Below are positions 9,617 to 17,259 of a DNA stretch of 37,270 nt, piece by piece. The position numbers and the translations under genes were made by a program. The notes under the pieces were generated by a model. That model had not been told where the DNA came from. It did not search any database and worked only from the letters and a program-made list of their open reading frames with translations. Source of the stretch: Moraxellaceae bacterium (GTDB lineage Bacteria; Pseudomonadota; Gammaproteobacteria; Pseudomonadales; Moraxellaceae); contig JANYEL010000161.1 of assembly GCA_025363155.1 (NCBI GenBank), positions 1 through 37,270 on the forward strand, given 5' to 3'. The first letter of the stretch is position 1; every line of letters begins with the position of its first letter.

Positions 9617-9666
9617 TAGGTCACCCGACCTAACATCGATCAAATTATATAGGTCAGTTGACATAT
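9617..9666. promoter_or_regulatory. Two TetR-type operators upstream of the thiolase operon
   Basis: TAGGTC-ACCC-GACCTA (9617-9632) is a perfect 6-base inverted repeat. ATAGGTCAGTTGACATAT (9649-9666) is a second palindrome with one mismatched pair. Both share the GGTCA core and lie between the divergent thiolase and TetR genes, where an autoregulating TetR repressor would bind. Confidence 0.6.
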
Positions 9667-9718
9667 TAGTCAATGATCATACAATACGACTTCACTGGTC
9701 GTTGGAGCCAAGCGAAAA

Positions 9719-10354
9719 ATGCTCGATACAGTCATTGAATCATTAAAGAAAAAGGGCTCTGGCACGACAGGGAAAGGCGTCGAACGCGCTCAAGAGATCA
9801 TGAACGCGGCACGAGAAATCTTTGCAGCAGAAGGCTATGCAGGTCTTTCTATGCGGGGTGTGGCAACTCGTGTGAATGTCAGTTTGAGCACCGTGCAGCA
9901 CTATTACCAAGATAAAGACACCTTGGTAGAATCTGTTCTGCTGTTTATGATCGATGATTATCGTGTTGCCATAGAACAGCTGAATGCTTCTATGACAGGA
10001 AAAACCCAAATTGAACGGCTCATAGCAGCGATGGATTTATTTCTCGCTGAAGTGCGTCGCCCTGATGTCGCAGGGGTTTTTATGGAAATATGGTCTCTTG
10101 CCAATCGCAATCCAGCCGCAGCCAAAATCCTCGACAAAGTCCGCATTCGTGAACAAAAAGAGTTCGTCCGCCTCATCAAAGGACTGATACCGCATCTGAG
10201 TGAACGCGACTATGAGCTACGTGCCATGCTCATGATTGCGCAAATTGATGGACTGACCATACAACTTTCTCGAAAAAGTCTCGGACAATGGAACCACGAT
10301 CAACTTGTCGATGCGGCTAGAACCGCATTATTGCGTCTGGCGACAGCTGACTAA
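9719..10354 (+). CDS. TetR-family repressor of the thiolase operon
   Basis: The 211-residue protein has an N-terminal TetR helix-turn-helix (about residues 25-70: AREIFAAEGYAGLSMRGVA, then VSLSTVQHYYQDKDTLVE) and a helical ligand domain. It is divergent from the beta-oxidation operon with palindromic sites between them, so it probably represses both and responds to an acyl-CoA. GGAG about 13 bases before the ATG is a rather distant ribosome-binding site. The ligand is unknown. Confidence 0.85.
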   Translation: MLDTVIESLKKKGSGTTGKGVERAQEIMNAAREIFAAEGYAGLSMRGVATRVNVSLSTVQHYYQDKDTLVESVLLFMIDDYRVAIEQLNASMTGKTQIERLIAAMDLFLAEVRRPDVAGVFMEIWSLANRNPAAAKILDKVRIREQKEFVRLIKGLIPHLSERDYELRAMLMIAQIDGLTIQLSRKSLGQWNHDQLVDAARTALLRLATAD

Positions 10355-10438
10355 TTTGATGAAAATCAATCTGTAAACAATCGACCAACTTCAATAAATA
10401 ACCACTGAATACGTCCAACGCAATCGTGTTTTGATTTG

Positions 10439-10474
10439 TGATCATATTATGCAACCAGTTGTATAATATGATCA
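10439..10474. repeat. 36-base near-perfect palindrome between convergent genes
   Basis: TGATCATATTATGCAAC (10439-10455) pairs with GTTGTATAATATGATCA (10458-10474) with one mismatch, which is a G-U pair in RNA. Only two bases separate the arms. It lies in the 266-base gap between the TetR gene and the P450 gene, which otherwise shows no gene. Low GC and no T-tract make a standard terminator unlikely. Confidence 0.6.
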
Positions 10475-10620
10475 GTCAATCTTAAAATTAAAAGCCTGAA
10501 GCTCGCTTAGGTCTACGTAACAAGACATTGATCAAGCAACTGAAAGAACGATCTACTCAAGCTTAAAAAACCAAGAGCAACAGGCTCAAAGAGCTTCTTT
10601 TACTTTACTTGCCCCCAGAC

Positions 10621-11943
10621 TCACAGTCGAATCAGCGTAATCGGCAGCCTGTCCTTAGGAATCGGCAAACTGGTAAAGTCTTGTTCCATGACATATCCCG
10701 CAGGAACTTCCCAACGATATTTTAATAAAAGCTGATGCAAAATGACTTTAATTTCAAGCTGCCCAAAATGCAGACCGATACATTTATGCACGCCTCCGCC
10801 AAATGGCACCCATTGAAATGCATGCTTTTTATCTTCGTTCCGTCCGTCGGAAAATCGCTCTGGATCAAATCGGGTTGGGTTAAACCAATGCTCCGACTGA
10901 TAATGGGTAAACCACGGACTGACCGCAACCATGCTGCCTTTTTTGATCTGATAGCCTTTGTACTCACAATCATCAACGGCAAGTCTCGGTAAAATGGGAA
11001 CAGGTGGACAAAGTCTTAAAGTCTCTTTCATCACCCAAGTCATACCTTGTAAGCGATCCAGATCATCAAAACTCAGCCGCTCGCTGCCTATATGTCGACT
11101 TTCTTCGCGTAATCGCTCCTGCCACTCAGGGTTAACCGCAAGTTGGTACATCATATTGGTCAATGTAATCGTGCTGGTATCATGCGCCGCCATCAGCACA
11201 AAAATCATATGGTTGACGACATCATCATTGCTAAATAACTCCCCACTTTCGGTACGCGTCGACCTGAGTCGCGAAAACAAATCTCGCCCTGACCAATCGT
11301 TGCGAACCCTCAACTCTCGATGAAAATGTTGTTCAAGCAATGCACGTCCTCTGAGTCCTGCACGCCAGCGTGTGCCAGGCAAATCATATCGAATCAGACT
11401 GGTGCCTGCCTGCACCGCATCCAAGAAGGCCAGATTCATCGCATCCGCATTTGCCCCAGCCTTCTGTCCACAAAAAACTTCGCTACCAATATCTAAGGTC
11501 AGTTTTTTGAGCGCATCAAAGATTAAAATATTGTGACCTGATTGCCACTGTGCGATACCGAACTGCGTCGTGTCTTGTATGCCATCTAAATAGCCGACCA
11601 ATGCATCATGCGTGAATGCGGTTTGCATGATGCGTCGGTGCAGTTTATGTTCGTCAAAGTCCATCAACATGAGTCCACGTTTAAAAAAAGGACCTATCAA
11701 TGATTCCCACGCCGAATTTGCAAAATTCTTATGGTTTTCGAGCAAGACAAATTTGTTGGCATCGGCACCCAACATAAAAATGATTTTCTGACCAAATGCT
11801 TTGATCTCAACCACTTCGCCATGTTGTGCGTAAAGATTCTTCATAAATGATGGTGCATTCAGAATATAGTTCAGGCTATCACCAATCAGTGGTAATGATC
11901 GATTTTTGGGTATTTTTCGCAGTTCCTTGCTCATCATGTTCAT
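10621..11943 (-). CDS. Cytochrome P450
   Basis: The 440-residue haem monooxygenase has all core motifs. The oxygen-activation motif in helix I is AAHDT (252-256), the K-helix ExxR is ETLR (307-310), and the haem loop FGGGVHKCIG has its ligand at Cys388. There is no membrane anchor, as expected for a bacterial class I enzyme that needs separate ferredoxin and reductase; neither is encoded nearby. The haem-loop wording does not match the CYP153 alkane hydroxylases, so I leave the family open. The start is the ATG at 11943 (MNMMSKEL), with GAGAAAGA upstream; an in-frame extension of 19 codons is less likely. It is divergent from a TetR gene. Confidence 0.9.
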   Translation of the reverse strand: MNMMSKELRKIPKNRSLPLIGDSLNYILNAPSFMKNLYAQHGEVVEIKAFGQKIIFMLGADANKFVLLENHKNFANSAWESLIGPFFKRGLMLMDFDEHKLHRRIMQTAFTHDALVGYLDGIQDTTQFGIAQWQSGHNILIFDALKKLTLDIGSEVFCGQKAGANADAMNLAFLDAVQAGTSLIRYDLPGTRWRAGLRGRALLEQHFHRELRVRNDWSGRDLFSRLRSTRTESGELFSNDDVVNHMIFVLMAAHDTSTITLTNMMYQLAVNPEWQERLREESRHIGSERLSFDDLDRLQGMTWVMKETLRLCPPVPILPRLAVDDCEYKGYQIKKGSMVAVSPWFTHYQSEHWFNPTRFDPERFSDGRNEDKKHAFQWVPFGGGVHKCIGLHFGQLEIKVILHQLLLKYRWEVPAGYVMEQDFTSLPIPKDRLPITLIRL

Positions 11944-12003
11944 TGGATCTTTCTCACTGTATGGGTGAATAACACATCTGAATTTTCGTAATGAATGCAC
12001 TAT

Positions 12004-12025
12004 AATGTGAATAATTAGTCACATT
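12004..12025. promoter_or_regulatory. TetR-type operator between P450 and TetR genes
   Basis: AATGTGA (12004-12010) and TCACATT (12019-12025) form a perfect inverted repeat with an 8-base spacer. It ends 17 bases before the TetR start codon and lies about 60 bases upstream of the P450 start, a suitable position to repress both. Confidence 0.55.
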
Positions 12026-12041
12026 CAAGTCGCATATTTTT

Positions 12042-12632
12042 ATGAAAAAACAGCCGAAGCAAAAACGTTCGCGCGACACGATTCAAGTCATGTTGCAAGC
12101 CACGGCGCGCTGTATTGCGAAGCAAGGGTTTGATGACACAACGTCTGCCAAGATTGCAGACGAAGCTGGCATCAGCATTGGCTCGCTTTATCAGTACTTC
12201 GAGAACAAAGAACAGCTGTATAACTTACTGATGGAAACGATGATTGAGGAGGCGCTGTCGATCATTGAGCAGCGCGTGGCACCAATTGGGCATGACAGTA
12301 TTGAACAGGTGGTTCACATTCTGCTGGAAGCGACATGGGAGTTTTTGGAGCAGAAAGATGGGGTTTATCTCGAAGTCGTTCGACATTGGACGCAATTGAA
12401 TTTTGAATATGGCATTGATTTACTTGAAGCGCGTTTTTTTAAAGTATTCACCTTGCACTTATTACAACAGCCCCGATTTGTTCCGATTGAGGAGCTGAAT
12501 TGCAAACTCTATATTTTGACCAATGCCACTTTATTTTCGATCATCCGCTATATCAATAAACCGCCTCAGCAAATCAGTCGCGCTGTACTGACCAAGCAAC
12601 TCGCGCAGTTGTTTAGTCAGGCGTTATTGTAG
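12042..12632 (+). CDS. TetR-family regulator, probable P450 repressor
   Basis: A 196-residue protein with a clear TetR DNA-binding domain near the N-terminus (IAKQGFDDTTSAKIADEAGISIGSL split by the turn, then YQYFENKEQLYNLL). The remainder is helical and resembles the C-terminal domain of TetR proteins that sense hydrophobic ligands. It is divergent from the P450 gene across a palindromic site, so local regulation of that gene is the likeliest job. The inducer cannot be predicted. Confidence 0.85.
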   Translation: MKKQPKQKRSRDTIQVMLQATARCIAKQGFDDTTSAKIADEAGISIGSLYQYFENKEQLYNLLMETMIEEALSIIEQRVAPIGHDSIEQVVHILLEATWEFLEQKDGVYLEVVRHWTQLNFEYGIDLLEARFFKVFTLHLLQQPRFVPIEELNCKLYILTNATLFSIIRYINKPPQQISRAVLTKQLAQLFSQALL

Positions 12633-12656
12633 ATCTTTAATGCTTTTGCCTTGAAG

Positions 12657-12676
12657 TCTTCCCCTGAGGGGGAAGA
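12657..12676. terminator. Hairpin between convergent TetR genes
   Basis: TCTTCCCC (12657-12664) pairs perfectly with GGGGAAGA (12669-12676) around a 4-base loop. It lies between the ends of two convergent regulator genes. No strong T-tract follows immediately. Confidence 0.45.
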
Positions 12677-12705
12677 TTTAGATAGGGGGGCTTTTGATTT
12701 TAAAG

Positions 12706-13314
12706 TCAAACGCGTTGAAACAACGCTCTGGACAGCCATTCGGCTTGTGCTAATAATCGTTCAGTCGTATAGGCTTGTGGATCTTGCAAACGCAACTTAA
12801 CCAGTTCTTCAGCAACCGCGTACATCATCCGAATCGTCAATTCACGGTCTTCACTCACAATAATTGTTTTCTCTAGACCTGACGCTTCCAGTGCCATACT
12901 GATGTAACTCAGCGTCAACGAACGCGACTTCGCCAGTCGTTCAAACAACTCGGGCGGCCCGCCTTCGGGTGGCATGAGAAACATCCGCCATGTCGCAGGT
13001 GCGGCATCCACGGCATCAAGCATACCTGCTAAAGCCGCCGTAAATTTTTCCTTATCACTAGGCGGTTGACGTTGTATCGCAAGCATAAAACCTGCGGTTG
13101 CATGTTGAAACTCCCGATCAACCATCGCCACTAACATGCCAGACAAACTACCAAACTGCTGATAAATAAGCGTGCGCGTAATCCCACATTCTTGCGCGAT
13201 GCGTTCAATACTGGCGGCATGAAAACCCTCCACATCAACAACTTGACGTGTTACATCCAGAATCTGATCACGCCTCGATTCGGCGCTCATCCGTTGTCGT
13301 GTTGCTAATGCCAT
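12706..13314 (-). CDS. TetR-family regulator next to the MpaB-type oxygenase
   Basis: The 202-residue protein (start at ATG 13314, MALATRQRM, with GAGAG upstream; a GTG at 13362 is an alternative) has a TetR HTH: VVDVEGFHAASIERIA and ECGITRTLIYQQFGS. It is divergent from the oxygenase gene, and the intergenic DNA carries two tandem TTAC-N5-GTAA sites. It probably controls that oxygenase and itself. Confidence 0.82.
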   Translation of the reverse strand: MALATRQRMSAESRRDQILDVTRQVVDVEGFHAASIERIAQECGITRTLIYQQFGSLSGMLVAMVDREFQHATAGFMLAIQRQPPSDKEKFTAALAGMLDAVDAAPATWRMFLMPPEGGPPELFERLAKSRSLTLSYISMALEASGLEKTIIVSEDRELTIRMMYAVAEELVKLRLQDPQAYTTERLLAQAEWLSRALFQRV

Positions 13315-13371
13315 AACGCTCTCAAAAATACTTGCCTCAAAAAATACACTTGTATCGATCACAGATTTAGT

Positions 13372-13408
13372 ATAACTTACAATTCGTAAATTACTAAATG
13401 TAAGTTAT
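13372..13408. promoter_or_regulatory. Tandem operator, TTAC-N5-GTAA repeated
   Basis: TTACAATTCGTAA (13377-13389) and TTACTAAATGTAA (13391-13403) are two inverted repeats of the same half-site, 14 bases apart. The whole is also framed by perfect 10-base arms, ATAACTTACA (13372-13381) and TGTAAGTTAT (13399-13408). This suits a TetR protein binding as a pair of dimers. Confidence 0.6.
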
Positions 13409-13527
13409 CTGCCTAGCCTAGCCGAACAGCTTCAAAAGCTTTACCTACTCATTTGATTTGTATCCTGCTTTTATGGATAGATCAAGAGATTGCAGCACGT
13501 GTCCTACTTATATCATGTCAGGAGCCA

Positions 13528-14766
13528 ATGATCATGCAACAGCACATTCCAACCCGATTTAAACCGAATCCGAAGAAGAAAGAGGCTTGGCGTTTTCGGT
13601 TGTTGCTGGGCAAGAAAGGTTTACCGACTGCGGAGCAAATCCAAAATTTTGGTGAGTTGCTGATGCAAGGTGATCCGCTGGATGATGATCTGGCGAATTG
13701 GGCGCAAGATGTGGGTTTTATGCAGGCACGCGCCTTACTCGACAAGGCGCTGGATGAGGGCATTGATCAAGTGCCCGAAGCACCTGAGTTTCTAAAAGAT
13801 TTATTTGCACATATTGATTCTGAACCCGAGTGGCTGGACAGGGAACTCTTGGAGTTAGGACAGCAAGCGACTTGTCGCACGGGTATTGTCGGTACGTTGA
13901 TTATGCGCGATGTGGCGTTGATGGGTGGTTATGGCAATTCTGCGATTAACAAACCGTTAGTGTTTACGGGTGCGCTTGCGGATGGCGCGGCACGGCGCAC
14001 ATCTGAGACACGCGCCTTTGCGGTTGAGGCAACGCGACCCGGTTCGTTGGGGCGTTTCGGCAAAGGGTTTAAGACCACGATTCGTGTGCGATTTCTCCAT
14101 GCGGTTTTGCGTCGGCGGATTCGTAGTCATCCTGATTGGCGCGACAACGAATGGGGCATTCCGATTAATCAGGGCGATATGTTGGCGACCAATCTGGCAT
14201 TTTCTGTGGTGTATTTGACGGGTATGCGCGCGCTGGGTTTTCGTTATCGTCGGCGTGAGCGTGAAGGCATTATTCATTTGTGGCGTTATTTGGGTTATCT
14301 AATGGGAATTGATGAGCGCATTTTGGTGACCAATGAAAAAGATGGTTTGCGCATTATTTATACATTATTGATTTCACAGCCCGAGGCAGATGAGGATACG
14401 AAGACACTGTCGCGGGCATTGATGAATGAGCCTTTTGAGACGATGGGCACTGGACGTTTTGCGACGTTGCAAGCGGAAGCGCAATTACGGATGCATAACG
14501 GGATCAGTCATTTTTTCTTAGGCAGTGCGCCTTATCGGAATTTGGGATTGCCAGAAAATCGTCGTTGGACTTGGGTTCCGCTGGTGATTTTTCCAATGGT
14601 GACTGTGGCGGAAACGGTGCGTCAGTTAATGCCAAATGGCAATCAGGTTTTTGCGAGGCTGGGTGTGTCTTGGCGTGACAATTGGGTTAAGCGTTCGCTG
14701 AAACATCAGGCGGCGGCTTATAAGCCTGTGGAGACTTTGGCGAGAGATCGGGATAAAGTAGCTTGA
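13528..14766 (+). CDS. Oxygenase MpaB-family protein (DUF2236, latex-clearing-protein fold)
   Basis: The 412-residue protein belongs to the DUF2236/PF09995 family, which includes rubber oxygenase Lcp and fungal MpaB, haem-b enzymes that cleave or oxidise isoprenoid carbon chains. The conserved core around residues 165-200 reads GKGFKTTIRVRFLHAVLRRR; in Lcp the K-T pair and an arginine line the active site. The downstream region has NLAFSVVYLTGMRALGF and the helix RYLGYLMGIDER. The start is the ATG at 13528, preceded by CAGGAG; a longer frame upstream lacks a site. No signal peptide is evident, unlike secreted Lcp. Part of its C-terminus is duplicated at 16180-16374. Substrate unknown. Confidence 0.75.
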   Translation: MIMQQHIPTRFKPNPKKKEAWRFRLLLGKKGLPTAEQIQNFGELLMQGDPLDDDLANWAQDVGFMQARALLDKALDEGIDQVPEAPEFLKDLFAHIDSEPEWLDRELLELGQQATCRTGIVGTLIMRDVALMGGYGNSAINKPLVFTGALADGAARRTSETRAFAVEATRPGSLGRFGKGFKTTIRVRFLHAVLRRRIRSHPDWRDNEWGIPINQGDMLATNLAFSVVYLTGMRALGFRYRRREREGIIHLWRYLGYLMGIDERILVTNEKDGLRIIYTLLISQPEADEDTKTLSRALMNEPFETMGTGRFATLQAEAQLRMHNGISHFFLGSAPYRNLGLPENRRWTWVPLVIFPMVTVAETVRQLMPNGNQVFARLGVSWRDNWVKRSLKHQAAAYKPVETLARDRDKVA

Positions 14767-14780
14767 ATAAGAAGGAGAAC

Positions 14781-14815
14781 TTCTGCTCTTCCATGTATGC
14801 CAAAGAAGAGCAGAA
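14781..14815. terminator. Bidirectional hairpin between oxygenase and diguanylate cyclase genes
   Basis: TTCTGCTCTTC (14781-14791) pairs perfectly over 11 bases with GAAGAGCAGAA (14805-14815). It follows the oxygenase stop codon and precedes the convergent cyclase stop. Confidence 0.65.
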
Positions 14816-14820
14816 TTAAG

Positions 14821-15966
14821 CTATGCAACCGCCTCGTGAAGACAAATTCGATTACGCCCTTCGTCTTTCGCACGATAGAGCTGTATATCCGCAGCGTGAA
14901 TCATTTCGGCAATCCCCTCTCCATGTACCACGGAACAGTAAACACCGAAGCTTGCAGTCACCCGAATCGGATGATTATCCAGACTTAAAATCACCTCATT
15001 TTCGATGTTTAGACGACAACGCTCTGCGATTTGTTGCGCACAATCCAAGTGCGTATTGGCAAGAACAATCAAAAATTCTTCACCGCCATATCGACCGACT
15101 TGATCAGATTCTCGGAGCGTGTTTTTGATACAATCACCCACTCGACGTAGCACAATATCGCCTGTCGAATGTCCAAAGGTATCATTGATTTTTTTAAAAT
15201 AATCGACGTCAACCAAGATGATTGATAACGGCTCAGTCTGACTACGTTGTACCGTCAAATTTGCTAAATCAATGCTAATGGCCCGACGATTTGCCAGCTC
15301 GGTTAAACTGTCAATCAAGCCAACTTTTCGAATCGCATTCTCTCTCGAACGCCAATATCGGACCAAAAAATAGGTTCCTGACATAAAACAAATTAAATAC
15401 GGCAGCATTAAAAAGATCATACAAGAGAGAAAAAACGCTTTTGCAGCGCTATCAGGGTTGGCAACGGGAATAAATAACGGTGCATATGGAAGTACCCCTG
15501 CGACATACAAAATAGAAATGACGAGAAACGTGATGACCCCAACAGCAATCATCACAACTGTGACGGCACCTTCAAATAAAATCATTGAAATTAATGGTGC
15601 GGCTGCAATAACGACCCCCGTCACAATGGACATGTGCCCAACTTGATAACCAAGAATCATTAAGCTGAATAGATAAAATAACGTGAAGATATAAGGAACG
15701 ACTTTTTGAGCCTGTTCTAATAACTCTAGCTTTTTTTGAAGTAAGATCATCGTAATGGCAATGAGCAGAACACCCGCCTTAAATGGCAGTAAGCGTTCAA
15801 TCACAGCATTACTAATATAAGGCGAAGGTTTGAAGACAAACATCAAATCAAAGAATATGTATTGACTGATCACTATCAATAGAAAATATGGAATGACCAT
15901 CGATTTTTGAACGGGCGATGATTCTAGAATAGCTCCAACTTTGAAACTAATACGATCAATTAGCAT
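14821..15966 (-). CDS. Membrane-anchored GGDEF diguanylate cyclase
   Basis: The 381-residue protein has about six predicted membrane segments (roughly 24-45, 60-77, 89-106, 110-131, 134-157, 177-203) followed by a complete GGDEF domain. The catalytic motif is GGEEF (294-298). The product-inhibition site RESD lies exactly five residues before it (285-288). DVDYFKKINDTFGH and the C-terminal AADIQLYRAKDEGRN are also typical, so it should make cyclic di-GMP and be feedback inhibited. The membrane part is not a named sensor domain that I recognise. It converges on the oxygenase gene and has no partner phosphodiesterase nearby. Confidence 0.9.
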   Translation of the reverse strand: MLIDRISFKVGAILESSPVQKSMVIPYFLLIVISQYIFFDLMFVFKPSPYISNAVIERLLPFKAGVLLIAITMILLQKKLELLEQAQKVVPYIFTLFYLFSLMILGYQVGHMSIVTGVVIAAAPLISMILFEGAVTVVMIAVGVITFLVISILYVAGVLPYAPLFIPVANPDSAAKAFFLSCMIFLMLPYLICFMSGTYFLVRYWRSRENAIRKVGLIDSLTELANRRAISIDLANLTVQRSQTEPLSIILVDVDYFKKINDTFGHSTGDIVLRRVGDCIKNTLRESDQVGRYGGEEFLIVLANTHLDCAQQIAERCRLNIENEVILSLDNHPIRVTASFGVYCSVVHGEGIAEMIHAADIQLYRAKDEGRNRICLHEAVA

Positions 15967-16179
15967 AATTACTCTATTGGCCGAGGAGTAGTGATTTTTT
16001 TTGATTATATTATGATCTATTCACAATACAAAGAATAAAAAAGTAACGACTCCTCTCTCAATCGTCGACTGCACTCCACTCCAGCAACAAAATTTTAGAC
16101 AGGGACATTTAATATTTTTATGATTTGAAAGGATTAGAGTATTTCTATGTTTAGTTGAGACTAACCTTAGCTTATAGTT
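15967..16179. other. Intergenic stretch upstream of the diguanylate cyclase
   Basis: No gene, RNA or clear repeat seen. It is AT-rich and probably holds the cyclase promoter on the minus strand. Its right edge is the abrupt junction with the duplicated oxygenase fragment. Confidence 0.4.
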
Positions 16180-16374
16180 ACTGGGCGTTTTGCGAAGTTA
16201 CAAGCGGAAGCGCAATTACGGATGCATAACGGGATCAGTCATTTTTTCTTAGGCAGTGCGCCTTATCGGAATTTGGGATTGCCAGAAAATCGGCGTTGGA
16301 CTTGGGTTCCGCTGGTGACTGCGGCTTATAAGCCTGTAGAGACTCTGGCGATGGATCGGGATAAGGTGGCTTAA
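16180..16374 (+). pseudogene. Duplicated C-terminal fragment of the MpaB-type oxygenase
   Basis: Positions 16180-16318 match 14449-14587 at nearly every base, and 16321-16374 match 14713-14766. The copy lacks about 123 bases (41 codons) relative to the intact gene, an in-frame loss. It encodes ...HNGISHFFLGSAPYRNLG... and then AAYKPVETLAMDRDKVA before a stop. It has no start codon, no 5' two-thirds and no ribosome-binding site, so it is a relic. The few differences, mostly silent, suggest a recent duplication or gene conversion. Confidence 0.88.
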
Positions 16375-16395
16375 GTTATCTGATAAGTTTGTGTT

Positions 16396-16572
16396 GGCGA
16401 AATACGCTTTGCTTATTATGCCCTACCCGCTAAACTGTTATCTGCCCGACTTCCTATTTCGATCAGTGTGGACAACAGCAAAGCTGCACGCGATTTAGGC
16501 TTTCACAATCGTCCAATTGATCTGGCGCTGAGTGAGATTGTTGCGGAAGAAAAGAAGGAAAAGGCGGCTTAA
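16396..16572 (+). pseudogene. C-terminal remnant of an SDR paralogous to the gene at 1693-2607
   Basis: The frame reads YYALPAKLLSARLPISI, then VDNSKAARDLGFHNRPID and LALSEIVAEEKKEKAA to a stop. The last part matches the end of the intact SDR (VDNSKAERDIGFRNRPID, then VALSEIVAEEKKEKAA), with many silent base changes, so it is an older paralogue rather than a fresh copy. The N-terminal Rossmann and catalytic regions are missing. It follows the oxygenase fragment by 21 bases, suggesting the two genes were once neighbours in a second locus that has decayed. Confidence 0.8.
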
Positions 16573-16737
16573 CTACTCTAACGACTCTACAATATTACAA
16601 TGAAGCTCTTAAATTAATATTAAGAATTTCTTGTAGTGTAATATTTTTCAGCTTATCGTTCATAAGCTTCAATTCTAACTAGAACTTAATAATTAATTTT
16701 TCAATCTGAAGTCATTTGACTTTAACAAGGATGAACT

Positions 16738-17259
16738 GTGAACAAGAAAAATTTAGGCTTTTATGCTTACGCAGCCTCCCCAGCGGAAATTGGTCAGACT
16801 ATTGAAAGTACGATAAGCAAAATTAATACTACAGATGACTACAACATTAAATCTTGGAAAGCTCTCGATATAGTCGGTCATTTTATATCCGAACAAGTAC
16901 TAGCTGGTATTGATAGTTGCGACTTTCTCATCGCAGATATTTCTATTTTGAATTTCAATGTCACTTATGAAATTGGATATGCAATTGGAAAGGGCAAACG
17001 GATATTACTTACTAAAAATAAAAGTATTCAGGAAGTATCACCTACGATTAGGGAAGTTGGAATATTTGATACTTTAGGTTATAAAGAATACCAAAACACC
17101 TCTGAACTGTATGATTTCATTAATTGCATTCAAAACATTAATCCACTAAATACAAAGTATAAAATAAACATACAATCCCCTGTATACCTATTAGAGGGAC
17201 TGCACAAAACTGATTGGGCATCGCGAATTGTATCGAGAATAAAAAAGCTAGATACTTAA
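16738..17259 (+). CDS. Nucleoside 2-deoxyribosyltransferase/TIR-like (DRHyd superfamily) protein
   Basis: This 173-residue protein has a Rossmann-like fold with the pattern CDFLIADIS (61-69), then NFNVTYEIGYAIGKGKRILL (72-91). The N-V-x-Y-E-(I/L)-G-x-A signature with its glutamate (Glu78) is that of the deoxyribosyltransferase and TIR-like enzymes that split N-glycosidic bonds in nucleotides or NAD. The start is a GTG at 16738, with AAGGA six bases before it. The stop overlaps the next gene's ATG (TAATG), so translation is coupled. Just before the stop, ATA AAA AAG contains a -1 frameshift heptamer that would fuse it to the ATPase. The region is visibly more AT-rich than its surroundings, which suggests transfer. 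A defence role is inference. Confidence 0.7.
   Translation: MNKKNLGFYAYAASPAEIGQTIESTISKINTTDDYNIKSWKALDIVGHFISEQVLAGIDSCDFLIADISILNFNVTYEIGYAIGKGKRILLTKNKSIQEVSPTIREVGIFDTLGYKEYQNTSELYDFINCIQNINPLNTKYKINIQSPVYLLEGLHKTDWASRIVSRIKKLDT
17241..17247 (+). promoter_or_regulatory. Candidate -1 ribosomal frameshift site (A AAA AAG)
   Basis: The heptamer lies in the correct register of the upstream frame (ATA AAA AAG, residues 168-170). Slipping back one base leads to GCT AGA TAC TTA ATG CGA, which runs on into the ATPase frame and would give a fused protein of 771 residues. The same heptamer drives frameshifting in dnaX and IS3 elements. No strong downstream hairpin or upstream Shine-Dalgarno-like stimulator is evident. 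Loss of one A from an ancestral run of seven is the main alternative. Confidence 0.4.

Noticed and set aside
10565-10590. Terminator downstream of the P450 gene (GAGC-AACAG-GCTC with an A-run)
   Set aside because: The stem is only four pairs, too weak to call despite the U-tract on the minus strand.
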